Source: Siphonodentalium dalli
Taxonomy: Eukaryota; Mollusca; Scaphopoda; Gadilida; Siphonodentaliidae
DNA length: 64,000 nt
Direction of reading: 5' to 3'
NCBI GenBank assembly: GCA_032622095.1
Contig: CP136062.1
Coordinates: 155,304,875 to 155,368,874 of the forward strand
Of this stretch, positions 33,998 to 45,922 are shown piece after piece. Within the stretch, counting starts at the first letter, position 1, and every line of letters starts with the position of its first letter. The translations under genes and the position numbers were made by a program. The notes beneath the pieces are model-generated. The model searched no databases, was not told the DNA's origin, and was given only the letters and a program-made list of their open reading frames with translations.

Positions 33998-36980
33998 TTT
34001 CAAAAAGTGGCCTGAAAATGAGTTACCTCTCTGGTCTGTCAGGAAAATTTCGGGACCGTATGAACTTTAACCAGGACGGGCGTGTTGGGACCCTAAAGGG
34101 ACGGGACAGTAATTCTAGCTGGACCCGTGCCGTGGCTATTAATCTAACCGCGGGCGGGACAAATCGGTACCCTAATCCTAACCGGGGTGGGACGCGACTC
34201 TAACATTAACTGGGACGGGACCTTAGGCCTAACCCTAACCGGGACGGCAGCTTAACCCTAACACTGAACAGGACGACGCGGTATCCTAACCCTGACCGGA
34301 CGGACCATAAGTTGTATGTGGGTGTTCGGAACGGATTGTAACTTAACCATAACCGGACCAGGGCCCTACACCGGAGCGGAACGGTGCGGGACCCCAACCT
34401 TAACCCAGACTGGACGTGACCGTAATTCTAGCTGGACCGTGACTCATAGTTCTAACCGCGGACGGAACAATTCGAGATCATAACCGGGGCGGGACGAAAC
34501 CCTAACTCTAACCGGGACGGGAAATAAAGCATAAACATAACCCTAACGGCAGCTTAACTCTAAGACTGAACAGGCCTTGTCCGGCCGGACGGGACCATAA
34601 CCTTTATGTTGGGGTAGGAGGGACTGTAACTTTAACCCTAACCGGATCGGGGCCCTATCCAGGAACTGAACGGGGCGGGGCCCTAAGCCAGGCAGGACGG
34701 GACCTTGACCCAACCCTGACGGGACATTAACACTGGCTACACCAATAACCCTAAACCTAAACGGCACTGGAAGGCTCTGAACGGGAATTTAACCCTAGCC
34801 CTAACCGAGACGGGACCATAACGCTAACCGTTAGGGGAACCCAACACTAACCGGGACGTGACCCCTGACCCTAACCTATTCGGGACGGGAGCTTAACCCT
34901 AACACTAACAATACTCGTAACCTGATGGTGGATCCGGATGGTCCGTACATCGGACGGGACGAGCCGGGACCATAACAAGGAAGAGACGGGACCACAGGAC
35001 GATACCCTAACTCTAACCGGAACCCTAACCCTACTCCGGGGCGGAAGTCAGGGGAAGGACGTTAATACAAATCAAGTTCATAACCATAATCGGGACGGGA
35101 CCAGTCGGGGCAATAACAATAACTGAAACGAGGCCTTAAGCCTAACCACAAAGGGGACGGGACCTAAACCATAATACGGACCAGAACGGGAGGTTAACAT
35201 AACTACAACCGGGTCTGGTGCTAAACCCTAACCCGTACCGGACGGGCGGGATTCTAATTTGGATGTGGTGGTTCGGAACGGTACTGTAACTTTAAACATA
35301 CTCATGTCGGGGGTCTAACACGGAAATGAAGTGGGCGGGACCCAAACACTAACAGGACGGGGCCTATGCTCCAACCGTGACCGTGACGGGACCCCAACCC
35401 TTGGCACAACTATAACCCAAACCCTAAATGGACTGGACGGTTCGGGCGGGAACTTAAACACAACACAACTAACCTGGACAGGGCTCTGTCACTAACCGAT
35501 ACGGAGCCTTAAACATAACCTTGGCGGGAGTTTAACCCTATCTGGGACGGGAAGTTACTACAGTAATAACTGACAACAATCGTTACCTGGCGGGTAATCC
35601 CGACCGCGCACGGGACGAGTCGGGACCATAACCAGGACGGCACCCTAACCTTTAACTGAACGTAACTGGTTGGAACGGGACCTTAACACTAACCGTAACC
35701 ATAAAACGGGACGCGGCCAGGGGACCTGACGTTAACACTAGCCATAACCGGGACTGTGCGGCTCTGGACCGGAATATCACAATAACCATAACTGGGACGG
35801 GACCAGTCGGGATCCTAACACTAACCGGGACTGGACCTTTGCCCGATTCCTAACTCGAACTTGGACGGGATCTTGAGCCTAACCCATAACCGGGAAGGGA
35901 CGGGACCACAACAAGGGCGGTATCCTAACAGTAGCCAGAACTGGACGGATTGGAACGGGACCTTAACCCTAACACATTACACTAAACCGTAACCAGTGTC
36001 ATGGGACGCCCGGGACGTTAACACTAACCATAACGACAACCCTAACCGGTACTGGACGGCTCTGAACGTGAAATTCACCGTGGCGGGATGGGACTGGACC
36101 TTAAGCCTAACCTAATTGTGAGTGGACCCTGACCCGAACCGAGACAGGGTCTTAGCCTTAGCTCTAACCGAGAGGGGACCGTAACACTATCCGAGATTTG
36201 ACGGGAGCGTAAACCGAGCCCTAACTCTAAGCGGGACTCGACATTAAAACTAACTCTATCTAATCCGTGGAGGATGGGACCTAACCCTAATCTGGACGGA
36301 ACCGTAACCCTAATTATAACAGGTACGGGACTCAAACCCTAACAGGACGGGATGTAAACCTTAACCCTAACTGGTACTGGACCTTAAACCTAACTCTAAG
36401 CCGAACCGGGTATGGACGGGCCCTTAACCATCACTCTAACCGGGACGGGACCTTTAGGTTCCCCTACCCAACCGCGGCGGGTGTGTGCCGGCCCTTAATC
36501 CTACTCTAATCCGAATGCCAGCGGGAGGACATTAAACCTATCTCTAATCCGAATCGGGGCGGGATGGGACCTTAACACTACCCATAACCGGGACGGGACT
36601 GGACCCACACACTGACCGTAATCGGCACGGGACGATAAGGGCCGTGACCGGACCCTAGTATAACAGGGATAGATCGAGATGGGACCTTTACACTATAGCA
36701 CTAATCCTAAACGGGGCAGGACGGGGCTGGATCCTAACCCTAACTGGGACGGGACCCTAACCATAACCGGGATGGGACAGCGGGGGCGGGTAGTGACGGT
36801 AACGGGGCGCGCGGGCGAAGCAAATCGTAGTTGTGTGGTTGGGGCGTCACTGTACGTCTGTTTTCGACCAATTGGCACTGATGTTCTAATTTTTTCGGTC
36901 CAAATTATCGCCCCATGCACTTTCACTTCAACGTTCCAGACCGAGCATAGCGGCAACTCATATTCGGACACTTTTTGAAA
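33998..36980. repeat. Telomere-like GC-rich satellite array with inverted flanks
   Basis: From about 34,060 to 36,820 the sequence is a degenerate array of roughly 22-24 bp units combining CCTAACCCTAACC (the complement of TTAGGG-type telomere repeats) with GGGACGGGACC. Individual units are heavily diverged and vary in length. Just outside, tttcaaaaagtgg (33,998-34,010), followed by gaaaatgagtt and ggtctg words, recurs in inverse orientation at about 36,935-36,980. The array may therefore sit inside an element with terminal inverted repeats. Many short frames cross it on both strands; all are repeat artefacts. Confidence 0.85.
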
Positions 36981-39900
36981 CTCGACCCAAATTTACTTCG
37001 GCTAAATCGAATTATATCCAGCTATTATTTACATATACTTCTGAACACCTGATATATACATATTTTTTTATTTTGAACTATCAACGTTAGCGTTGTTAAA
37101 GTAATGAGAGCGGATCTCAAGTTACAAAGTACACATACTAATAGCGCTGTCAATGGCTACCGTTTAAAACCTGTTTACCCTGGAAGCCTATAACATTGTA
37201 GAGGTCGGTTGTGTATTATGACATCAAATTGAACATATCCATACTGCACATGGCGTCACTTTATATTGCAACCAGTATTTTCGCATACGTCTTGAATTAA
37301 CGAACAGCAGAGGAATATCTGCAGGTTGCTTTCATGTTTTCATTTCAATTCAATATATTGGGACGTTTGTACATCCGCAATCCGATAATTGACTAAGAGA
37401 TGATTATAATTTTGCGTAGAAGTACAATTTAGTTTTATCTTATCGAATATGCCATTTCATTTTATGGCATTGTCTGATTTATTTGATTTATATTCGTGAA
37501 TAATCCTGTGTCTTTCAATTGTTCTTGGCTGACTCGCGATAGCTATTCACGTGATTAGATTCATATATCTGTATGTGGCTCATGTTTTCGCTTTTACTGT
37601 GTGTATCATGGTTTTGCATGCTTCCATATCTACTGGTTAATTTATTTTGGCTTTTATGTGTTAATTTCATTTCATTCGAGTCTTTGGTAACGTACATAAA
37701 TTGCCCAAAACCCGATATTTGGCCAAGCGATTATTCAACTTTTGCATAGAAGTAAACTTTATTTTTTGAAAATATCATTTTATCATGACATTCACTGATT
37801 TGTATGATTGTTATTCATGCGCTCTGAATAATCCTGTCACTTCCAATTGTTGATTCGTGATCTTGAATCACGTGATCATATTCATATATTTGGCGATTGC
37901 TCAAGCCGATGTTCTATGTTTTCACGTTTACTACACATAGCGATTACGCAGACCAATGTTCTACATGTACGTTGTAATGTTTATTACATTATGTTGATTG
38001 TGTTCATGGTATACATTGTCCCGAATGTCCTTAACCAGACACCACATGTAAGCGAAAAATAAATTTGTCGGATCGGAATAATGGACTTTGTCTCACTTAC
38101 TCCCTATGCATGGAAATTGCTTTAATGGGCATCAAACCAGTTACATTACATAACTACGGTCTTTACTTATTGTATACAAATTAATAGAAGTTCAGTAAAA
38201 ATAACTATAATTTGATTAAGTCTCTTTAATCCGTTTTATCGAAGAAAATATATCGTCAAATGTATAGCGTATTGGGGTACTATTACTTGTACAACCACTT
38301 ATCTCATATCTCCTAGATTCGTTTCGTTTGCAACTGATGGTAAATTGTGTTCTTAGTATTTGGTTGAAAGGTAACTGATATGTATACTGTTGATACGCGC
38401 GGTTCCAGCTGGAATATACGCACCCCTGATCAAGACTTTATGGTCCTGCTAATGTGATGTGATGCTGGTGGTCTCTGCTGAATTGCTATAACGCGATTGG
38501 GGCGAACTGATGCTGTTAAAGGCACGTGAGGCCTTAGTTGTCGAAAATATTCATATTTGTTCCAATCACCGTAAACAGAAAAACATTAAAACGCATACAG
38601 TTTCGTTCATATATACCATGACCATCGCGTAAACAGCATGTTATCATAAAGATTTACTATATTTTACCTAAGCAAGAGCAAGATTGTGTTACAGAAGACA
38701 GCACAGTGCTGCTGGCTAATCACACACAAATGGCATAAACGCTCTTTATTCGTTCCATATCAGGAATTCACCAACAAAGAACGCTCTTTATTTTTAACAT
38801 CATAATATAAACAAACACCAGAAAAGTTACTTTTTATGCTTTTGTTTACATAACAATGGTCAAAGATATGACAATAACATACTGTTTATGCGATATTTCT
38901 TATTTGTATACGGACAAAGTCTGTCTACATTTTGTTGTTCTTTCTGTTTGTGGCGTTATTTGACGGGTGGAAATATTTTCACAGGATACCCACCGCCAAG
39001 GCCAACCGTACCTTTAAGACAAAGTACCGTTATTTTTCAAATGTTGTCATTTTCTGGGTATATGGCTAATACGAGCGGTTTGGAATAAAACCAGTGCATG
39101 TTTGGAACATAACAAAACATAGACATTTTGAACAAATATAATAATGGCTGCTCTGGTGTTTGCAAAACTATGTGAATTGCCATCTTTCTATAGTCGATTT
39201 GCCACAACTAACACAACCAATATAAACATATCTCGCAATATATATATGTGTTGGAATGTTTGATACACACAATGGCTTTTCATATTGCAGATTTTCCGAA
39301 CGCCGCACAAATGACAATTTCAGAACAAATAACGTACATTTTCTTAACAGCGTAAATTTACCATGACAGCATCTTAGCAATTCAACAGGGCCCACCAGCA
39401 TCGCATCACATTGACGGGTCCAGTTGACCAGTTGTGAAACTGTAATAGGATGAAACTTTAATGGTCTGACTGTATTTGTGTTCGAGGGTACGCCAATACA
39501 TGGGATTCGTTAATCCAATAATTTATTATTGCGACAGTTCTTTAATCTTAGTGTTCGATATTCCGAGAGTTCGATACTTAAGAATTTACAGCGACGTGGA
39601 CATGAATAAAAGTCGGGCCTCATCAACATAAAATAAATGTTCCCTGAGGCATCACCACGCGCAAAAGAATCCCACCGGTATCAAATTTAAGCATCATACA
39701 CACATTTGGGAACAGACAATTAACGCACCCGTATATCTAATTGCGTAAATGATACACAAATATCCAAATGTTCGTCTTTGTCGTGTCTTATACATGTATG
39801 TTACAACATATGTGACTTATTGGTGCTCTATATAAAGATTCTCGTACATGCACGTGCGTGAGCTACACATACACGTGTAATAATTTAACGCGATGCTGGA

Positions 39901-40102
39901 ACGGATACCAGTTTCTGTATGTGAGGAAACTACATGATATTCTGAAAGCTAGCGCGACTTACATGTATATTCACATATTCGCGACTTTCGGACTATCGAA
40001 TAATCGTAATATCTAACTATCTGACAAACGAACTGCCCTAATTTTTTCGTCGTTTGACAAATATACAACATTCATATTTGAGAATATGTGGGACAGTTGA
40101 AG
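36981..40102. other. No gene recognised
   Basis: AT-rich intergenic DNA. About 37,375-37,660 and 37,705-37,990 form a diverged tandem duplication (landmarks GCGTAGAAGTA/GCATAGAAGTA, GAATAATCCTGT, TCACGTGAT). Two AACGCTCTTTATT words lie near 38,738 and 38,781. Short frames such as 38,888-39,088 have no recognisable domain. Confidence 0.6.
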
Positions 40103-41340
40103 CACAGGTCCCCAGATCAAAAATGTACCCCACCCTCAATAATACTTAATCCCATAGAAAGGTATTCAACATGGCGGGGCCTAATTTTTTAATTTTGTTT
40201 CAGTCAAAAAAAAGTTAAAAATAGAAGAATTTTGTTTTTGTTACATAAAGGCCTCATATATACGTAGAAATGTATTTTCTTACTCTTCAATTTCATGTAT
40301 CCCGCGTAAAAAATGGTTAAAAAAACTCCTGTTATGAGCACAGGTCTGACAGAAACCGGCTGTTGAAATACCTCGTTCGAGATGGTGTCCGCTCAACTCG
40401 GTCAAAAAGCCGGATTTTTACACTGACTAGTGCTTCAAAAACGCCCTAACCGGTAAGTAGAAAAATATAGTATACATCATTAGAAGCGGAATCACGGCAT
40501 CATATCTCTCGTATTTATTGAAAAATCAGTTTCATAAAACCGGAAGAAAATTTTAATTGTCCAAAACAAGCCATTTTGTAAGTAAGCTGAAATGACGTAA
40601 TACTAATTGGCATTGGCCCAATATAAATCAAATATATAACGAAGAAGTAATGTACATACGATCTAAATGTTTACGAAGTTATATTCTTGTCCATGTGCAT
40701 GTTTTCAAATCGGCATTCGTGTTAATTCAATCTTTATCTATTCTTCTAATTTTTTATAAATACATATTGTGTTGCATAGAACTATAAATAGTACTCACGG
40801 CAAACTCGCAAAAAATGGCTGGTTTTTGGAAAATTTTAATTTGCTTCCGAATTCATGAATCTGATTTTTTCAATAAATACGAGAGATACGATGCCGTGAT
40901 GTGGCCAGATTGGTTTGGGTGTGTCAGTAAATAATTCCGCTTCTAATGATGTATACTATATATATTGTACTTACCGTTGAGAGTTTTTGAAGCGCAAGTC
41001 GGTGTAAAAATCCGACTCGCTGACCCAGTTTAGCGGACACCATCTAGAACGAGTGATTTTAGCAGTCGGTTTGCGCCAGACCTGTGCTCATATCCGGAGT
41101 TTTTCTGAACCAATTTTACACGGCATACTTAAAATTGAAGAGTAATAAAATATCTTTCTACATATATACGAAGTATTTATGTTGCTAACATTATTTGTGT
41201 GTGTTTTGAACCTGTTTGTGGACTTTGAAAAAGTTATTACCAATTAGGGCCGTCCGCGTTCGATACCTTTCTATTATTGGAAGAATAATATTAAGTATTA
41301 TAGGGGCTGGGGCATTTGTTGTTTGTTCTGGCGACCTGTG
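40103..41340. mobile_element. Foldback-type element, 1.24 kb with ~0.5-kb inverted arms
   Basis: The arms begin CACAGGTC (40,103) and end GACCTGTG (41,340). They match in inverse orientation over nearly their whole length: TAATACTTAAT and ATAGAAAGGTAT near the ends, then GAGCACAGGTCTG, GATGGTGTCCGCT, CGGATTTTTACAC, TATACATCATTAGAAGCGGAA, and TCTCGTATTTATTGAAAAA. Each arm has small indels; the right arm has about 35 extra bases near 40,900-40,935. A spacer of about 220 bases (40,586-40,808) separates them. No clear target duplication and no coding frame, so it is non-autonomous or decayed. Superfamily not assigned. Confidence 0.8.
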
Positions 41341-41639
41341 AGTTAAAGATGCCCAAATTTGATAAAATACACCTAATGTGACAAAATACACCAAATTTGA
41401 CAAAAACAAAACTTTGGCAACATAAGCATGGATGCTATCATAGACGATATTGGAATGTTTGCTAGACTGACCACAGTCAAACGTGCTAAAAAGTTGCTCT
41501 TTTGAAATTCGACATTTGGCCATCAATACTTCATAATGATGATGCAGGGTTCGTTGTGCCATTCATTTTCTTGTATACAAACTGTGCATTTGAAGGTTGT
41601 TTGCTGTCAAACCGTCAGGGCATCTTTAAGTCATCGCTA

Positions 41640-44600
41640 GCAACGTTAGATGTGCTCACAAAACCTAAGGATACACAATGATGCGAGTCTTTCCAGTAGG
41701 AGCGTGGACGAACAAAGTATGAGGAGTTCCAACTCTAGAACATCCTACATACAGTTGTCCATGCGAAAATTAAGACAGTTGTAAACAAACAACAAATACA
41801 GTTTGGCCTTGAGACTTATTAATTGAAATGGCAAAGCTCAATTTTTGATTTTAGTTTCTTAAACCGAAACGGAATGTCAGATGGTATGGGGGTGTGCATG
41901 GCATAAACACATATTATCCACAGCCAGGCAGAATAGTAGCCACAATGACATGCTCCAATAGCTTAGTGACCACCAGCCGTGTTCCGTTGAAAATGTTGCG
42001 CAGACGCATGGTTTTGCTCCTGCTTTCAGCCAAATATGGTGAAGAGGAAGACATGGTACCATGGCTCTAATAAATTAAATTATGTGCGATAGGTGACAAC
42101 CTCTGATGAATCTGTAACAACGTCAACTGATGTGTAGGAATGAGAGCTCCCGGGCATTTCATTAACACGTTTGTTGTTGATGCTGTTCAGTCACAGACAT
42201 TGGCGCAATAATTGCAAGTTTACATAGACAAGTAATGTTTTGATAGTGGTCGCGTAGGCTTGAGAACACACGTGAAACGGGGAAGGATCCACACGCCATC
42301 ATCGTCTAAAACACTTTAGTTTCTCTAAGTTGTTGTAATGTTCGAGCGAACTGTGCGAAAGCTGGTTCCCATGGAGTTGTGCTCGCAGCGATTTATGGTT
42401 ACATGGTGCCGCAACGAAGAAGACTTCACGCAAGCCTGGTTCTCGTCAGCTTTCGTCCCCCTGGTAATGACTGGTAAAGTTTGCCTAAAGTCACCAGACA
42501 ACATGACAGTGAGTCTCCCCATTTGTGGATTTGTATCCCGCACGTCTTTTAATGTTATGTCAATTGCCTCCAATGATCTGGTATGTGCCATTGTGCATTC
42601 ATCCCATACAATCATGTGTCACGTTCTGAACAATTGCGCAAGTCCGGAAGTTTTGGAAATGTTGCAAACCGGAGCATCATTGGTGACCAAGTCCAAAGAC
42701 AACTTAAAGGCAGAATGAGCTGTGGCAGCATTACCCGACGAAGCAACATGTTCGTGACGAAGTTTTCTCCCCAGTTCCAGCAGGTGCATCGTGAAAACAT
42801 ATTCCTCCAGTATGAGATTGCATTCGACCGATGGTGGAATATGCTACCCTTTATTCGTGTAAAAAAAAAATCATTTTCATTAATGTATCTGACCAAAGAA
42901 TCGATGTCGTTGAATGTTTGCCGTAATATCTCGTTGTCAGAATGTTCAGCTCGCTTCAGTTTGAGGCCGACCAAGCGTATGCAGTCCTTCTCCTCGCATA
43001 GCAATAACCATGTCTTCTATATCTATTAATGCGACAATGAAGACCTCATCACTGTAGGCACTTTCCATTTCCGGGTATCTTAATTGAACCTGGTGTTTAA
43101 AATCTTCAGAAAAATCATCCCGTTATTGGTATAGTATTAAAGGATCACAAACTTCACATGTTTTGAGGATAATTGCAGAGAATTATGAGGCTTGTTGCTG
43201 AATGCGATGCCGAAGATTTCATTAAAGTTGCATCCCATTTGGTATCGTCTTCGAGCAGTTCGCGCTTAACGCATGCTTCTCGGTAAGTAGCGCATACGTC
43301 GCCATCCACAATCCGGAGATCTGCAAACGAAGTTGGACAACTGACTTCACGTAGGAGTAGTCTTTAAAACAAACATGAATGTTGGTTGGGATGGACGGTG
43401 TGTACTCCATAAAGCAGTGTCAAGTCTAATGTCAGCATGATTGTCTAGAGCACCTCAGTTTCTTCAAGTTCATCTGTTGTTACACCACGTGTAGTTGGGT
43501 GGTATTGGGTTATAAAACAACGTTTGTGCAAAGGAATCTTCTTGACACAGTTTAAAGAAAACCGTCAGTATAGTATCTCACGGTGATATTGCTGCGTTAT
43601 CGGTGGGTAGAATAAACCCGCTGACCATTTTCCAACTGGACAGCAAGTTGTTGGATGGCAGGATGTCGTTCGTGGATTGGAAATCCAGATATCCTCCACA
43701 AAGCTTCATTGCTGCTTATATATCGGCCCATCTGGTATTGGGTAACTTCATCGTGGACATCTTGCTGAAGTGCATGCATAGCAGCATCCGATGTTTTGTT
43801 GTCGCCTTCGAGCAATTCGCGCTTAACACATGTTTCTCGATAAGTAACCCAGACGATGCCATCCACAGTCCGGTGATCTGCAAAAACGTGGGAGGTGGGA
43901 CCCTTGACTTCATGTAGTAGTCTTAAATGGAAACATTCATGTTGGCTGGAATGGACGGTGTATACTCTCACTATAGTAGTGTCGTGTCTAATTACAGCAT
44001 TGTATTCTACTACAGAACCTCGTTTTCTTCTATTCCATCTGTTGTTACGCTACGTGCAATAGGATTGTACCTGGTGATAAAACAACGTTTGTGCCAAGGA
44101 ATCTTCCTGACACAGTGCTATTGCCTGATTTGCAGCATTATCGGCGGTAAAATAAACCCGCTGACCATTTTCCAAATGGACAGCAAACTGCTAGATGCCA
44201 TGATGTTGTTAGTGGACTAAAATTTCAAATATCCCATAAAACCTTCATTGTTGTGTATATATCTGATTGCTTTTAAACCACCGTCTCCATGTCTCCTTCG
44301 CATGTAAGAAGGATACTCATCCTCGGCTGTTTTAGTCTCCAGAATAAACGATTCGCGGTACCGTTTCTTGCACTTATTGTCTTTCATACACGGTGATTTG
44401 TGTTTATTGGAATTGAATGGACCGTGTACCATTATTGTGTGTCTCGACAATGTCGAAGAGCCATCTGTCTGTTGCAGGATATGGAAGCTCTGCCGATATG
44501 ATGGATTCAAGCTGGTTGGATTGAATTTTGGTGATGAGCCAAATCAAAATATGCGCATGCGGCAACGAATTCTATGGTGGACTTTTGGCACCGCACTGGT

Positions 44601-45460
44601 CCGGCAATTTGGGACATTGTCATGAGGTCCATTACTTTCAGTACTAGGTGGAATGTCAGTGAGATAATATCTGTGACGTAAGTTTGACCAAGTAGAAGCT
44701 CACATTGTGTTTCCTTCCATTTTGAATTACATGTGATTGTTATAAGTAGATCGGATCGGTCGTAATGCCGAACAAAGGTCATGGCATGAAATGACAGGCA
44801 TAAAAGTCCATACAAGAGACGGTCTTTCTATAGTTTCACCTGCCTGTGGAATTCCAAAGTGATAACCCTCTTCCCCATTCACAAACAACAGAGGTTACAA
44901 TAGGACATCATGCTATCTGTGTTTCGATGTTGCGTCTGAGATTATTATATCTGCATTTTAAAACAATATCCCTGGTTTCATATACCAACCAGTCACGATC
45001 ACAGCTACTTCGTGGCATTACGGTGCATTCAAACGGCGAGCATGCTCTCCAGATTGAACATTGTCAGCATCAATGACGACTTCTTGTTCTTGTCTAGGTG
45101 CACATTCCAAGGTGTACTTAGACCTTTGAACGCTATTGGTTGAATGTAGCATGTTCTGTAATGTCACAATGATATCAAATCGTGTTCCTTGGTTTCCGTT
45201 GTATCTACTCTGCGTCTGGCTCTGAGGATCTCGCACAAAGTAAAGTTTTAGATATCGAGGTTGTTCGTCAGGCAGCGGCTGCAGGGATCCGAATATGTGG
45301 TAAACCTGCCCTTGGACTTTAGATATAGGCATACGCCCTCCTTCCCCGTTGATATTGGGACCTATCGATGTTATCTGAACTGCGATATTGTAGTTGAATG
45401 TTATTCAGAAAATGTTTCGATTCGGGCGTGGTGCCGACCAGAAGACTCCGATGGTTCTAG
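41640..45460 (-). pseudogene. Helitron RepHel (Rep nuclease plus Pif1-like helicase), decayed
   Basis: Read from 45,460 downward, fragments in changing frames follow the order of an animal Helitron protein. The N-terminal domain comes first (QGQVYHIFGSL, SGEHARRLNAP at 45,332-45,018). The Rep region follows (MTFVRHYDRSDLLITITCN), with the HUH motif as LPHAHILIW near 44,570-44,540, one frame away from the flanking code. Next are NMVHGP-like and SSNEALWRI blocks and YTVHSSQHECF. The helicase has AHSAFKLSLDL, Walker B IVWDECTMAH, and LSGDFRQTLPVI (about 42,710-42,460). The C-terminal block ends NKSQGQT-like and QLYVGCSRVGTPH-like near 41,720. Helitrons move by rolling-circle replication. Stops, frameshifts and an internal duplication make this copy dead. 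Its TC and CTRR ends were not located. Confidence 0.88.
43195..44265. repeat. ~555-bp tandem duplication inside the Helitron relic
   Basis: About 43,195-43,762 and 43,763-44,265 are related in direct orientation: CTTCGAGCA.TTCGCGCTTAA at 43,249 and 43,806, TAAACCCGCTGACCATTTTCC at 43,608 and 44,150. The Rep-region blocks around SSNEALWR and YTVHSSQ are therefore present twice, and the order of the protein blocks is scrambled. Confidence 0.82.
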
Positions 45461-45922
45461 ACGCATGGTTATTCTCATCGTTCAGATATGTACCCCACAT
45501 AATATATAATATACAAAAAACTGTTGAGAGCCCCATGCTATTATAATTAAACTGTATAATTGAATAATGCGCATATCGTTCTACAGAGGTACATATACCG
45601 CGGTTCGTTCTATATGAAACAACCGAGCCGAACACTGAAACAAACGCAAAAAAATGTATTAATGTCAATTTTGCCCCCATTTGTGGCCAAATTATCCACC
45701 ACATAATTAATTATGTTGTGTTTCAGCGACACTTTTTAGAAACGTTTATCTTATCTATTATGGTCTTAATCCAATTAACCGACATCAATTCCCGTTCAGT
45801 ATATCATGTAGACGTCTACATATCAGTTTCTATGAAAATCGTTGAATTAGTTTTATCAATTGTGTTGCTCGTCATCCGTGATATCAATTCCTGACCCAAA
45901 ATGGAAGCCAGCCGGAACATTT
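45461..45922. other. No gene recognised (junction before copy B)
   Basis: AT-rich sequence between the Helitron relic and the start of copy B. A minus-strand frame at 45,704-45,405 has no recognisable domain. No gap, terminal repeat or transposon end is visible at 45,923. Confidence 0.5.

Noticed and set aside
34018-36335. Several 60-90 codon frames across the GC-rich array
   Set aside because: All follow the satellite unit and shift frame with unit length; no independent coding signal.
42338-43029. Plus-strand frames of 126 and 148 codons
   Set aside because: They are shadows of the minus-strand Helitron helicase, where Walker B and the downstream motif are recognised.
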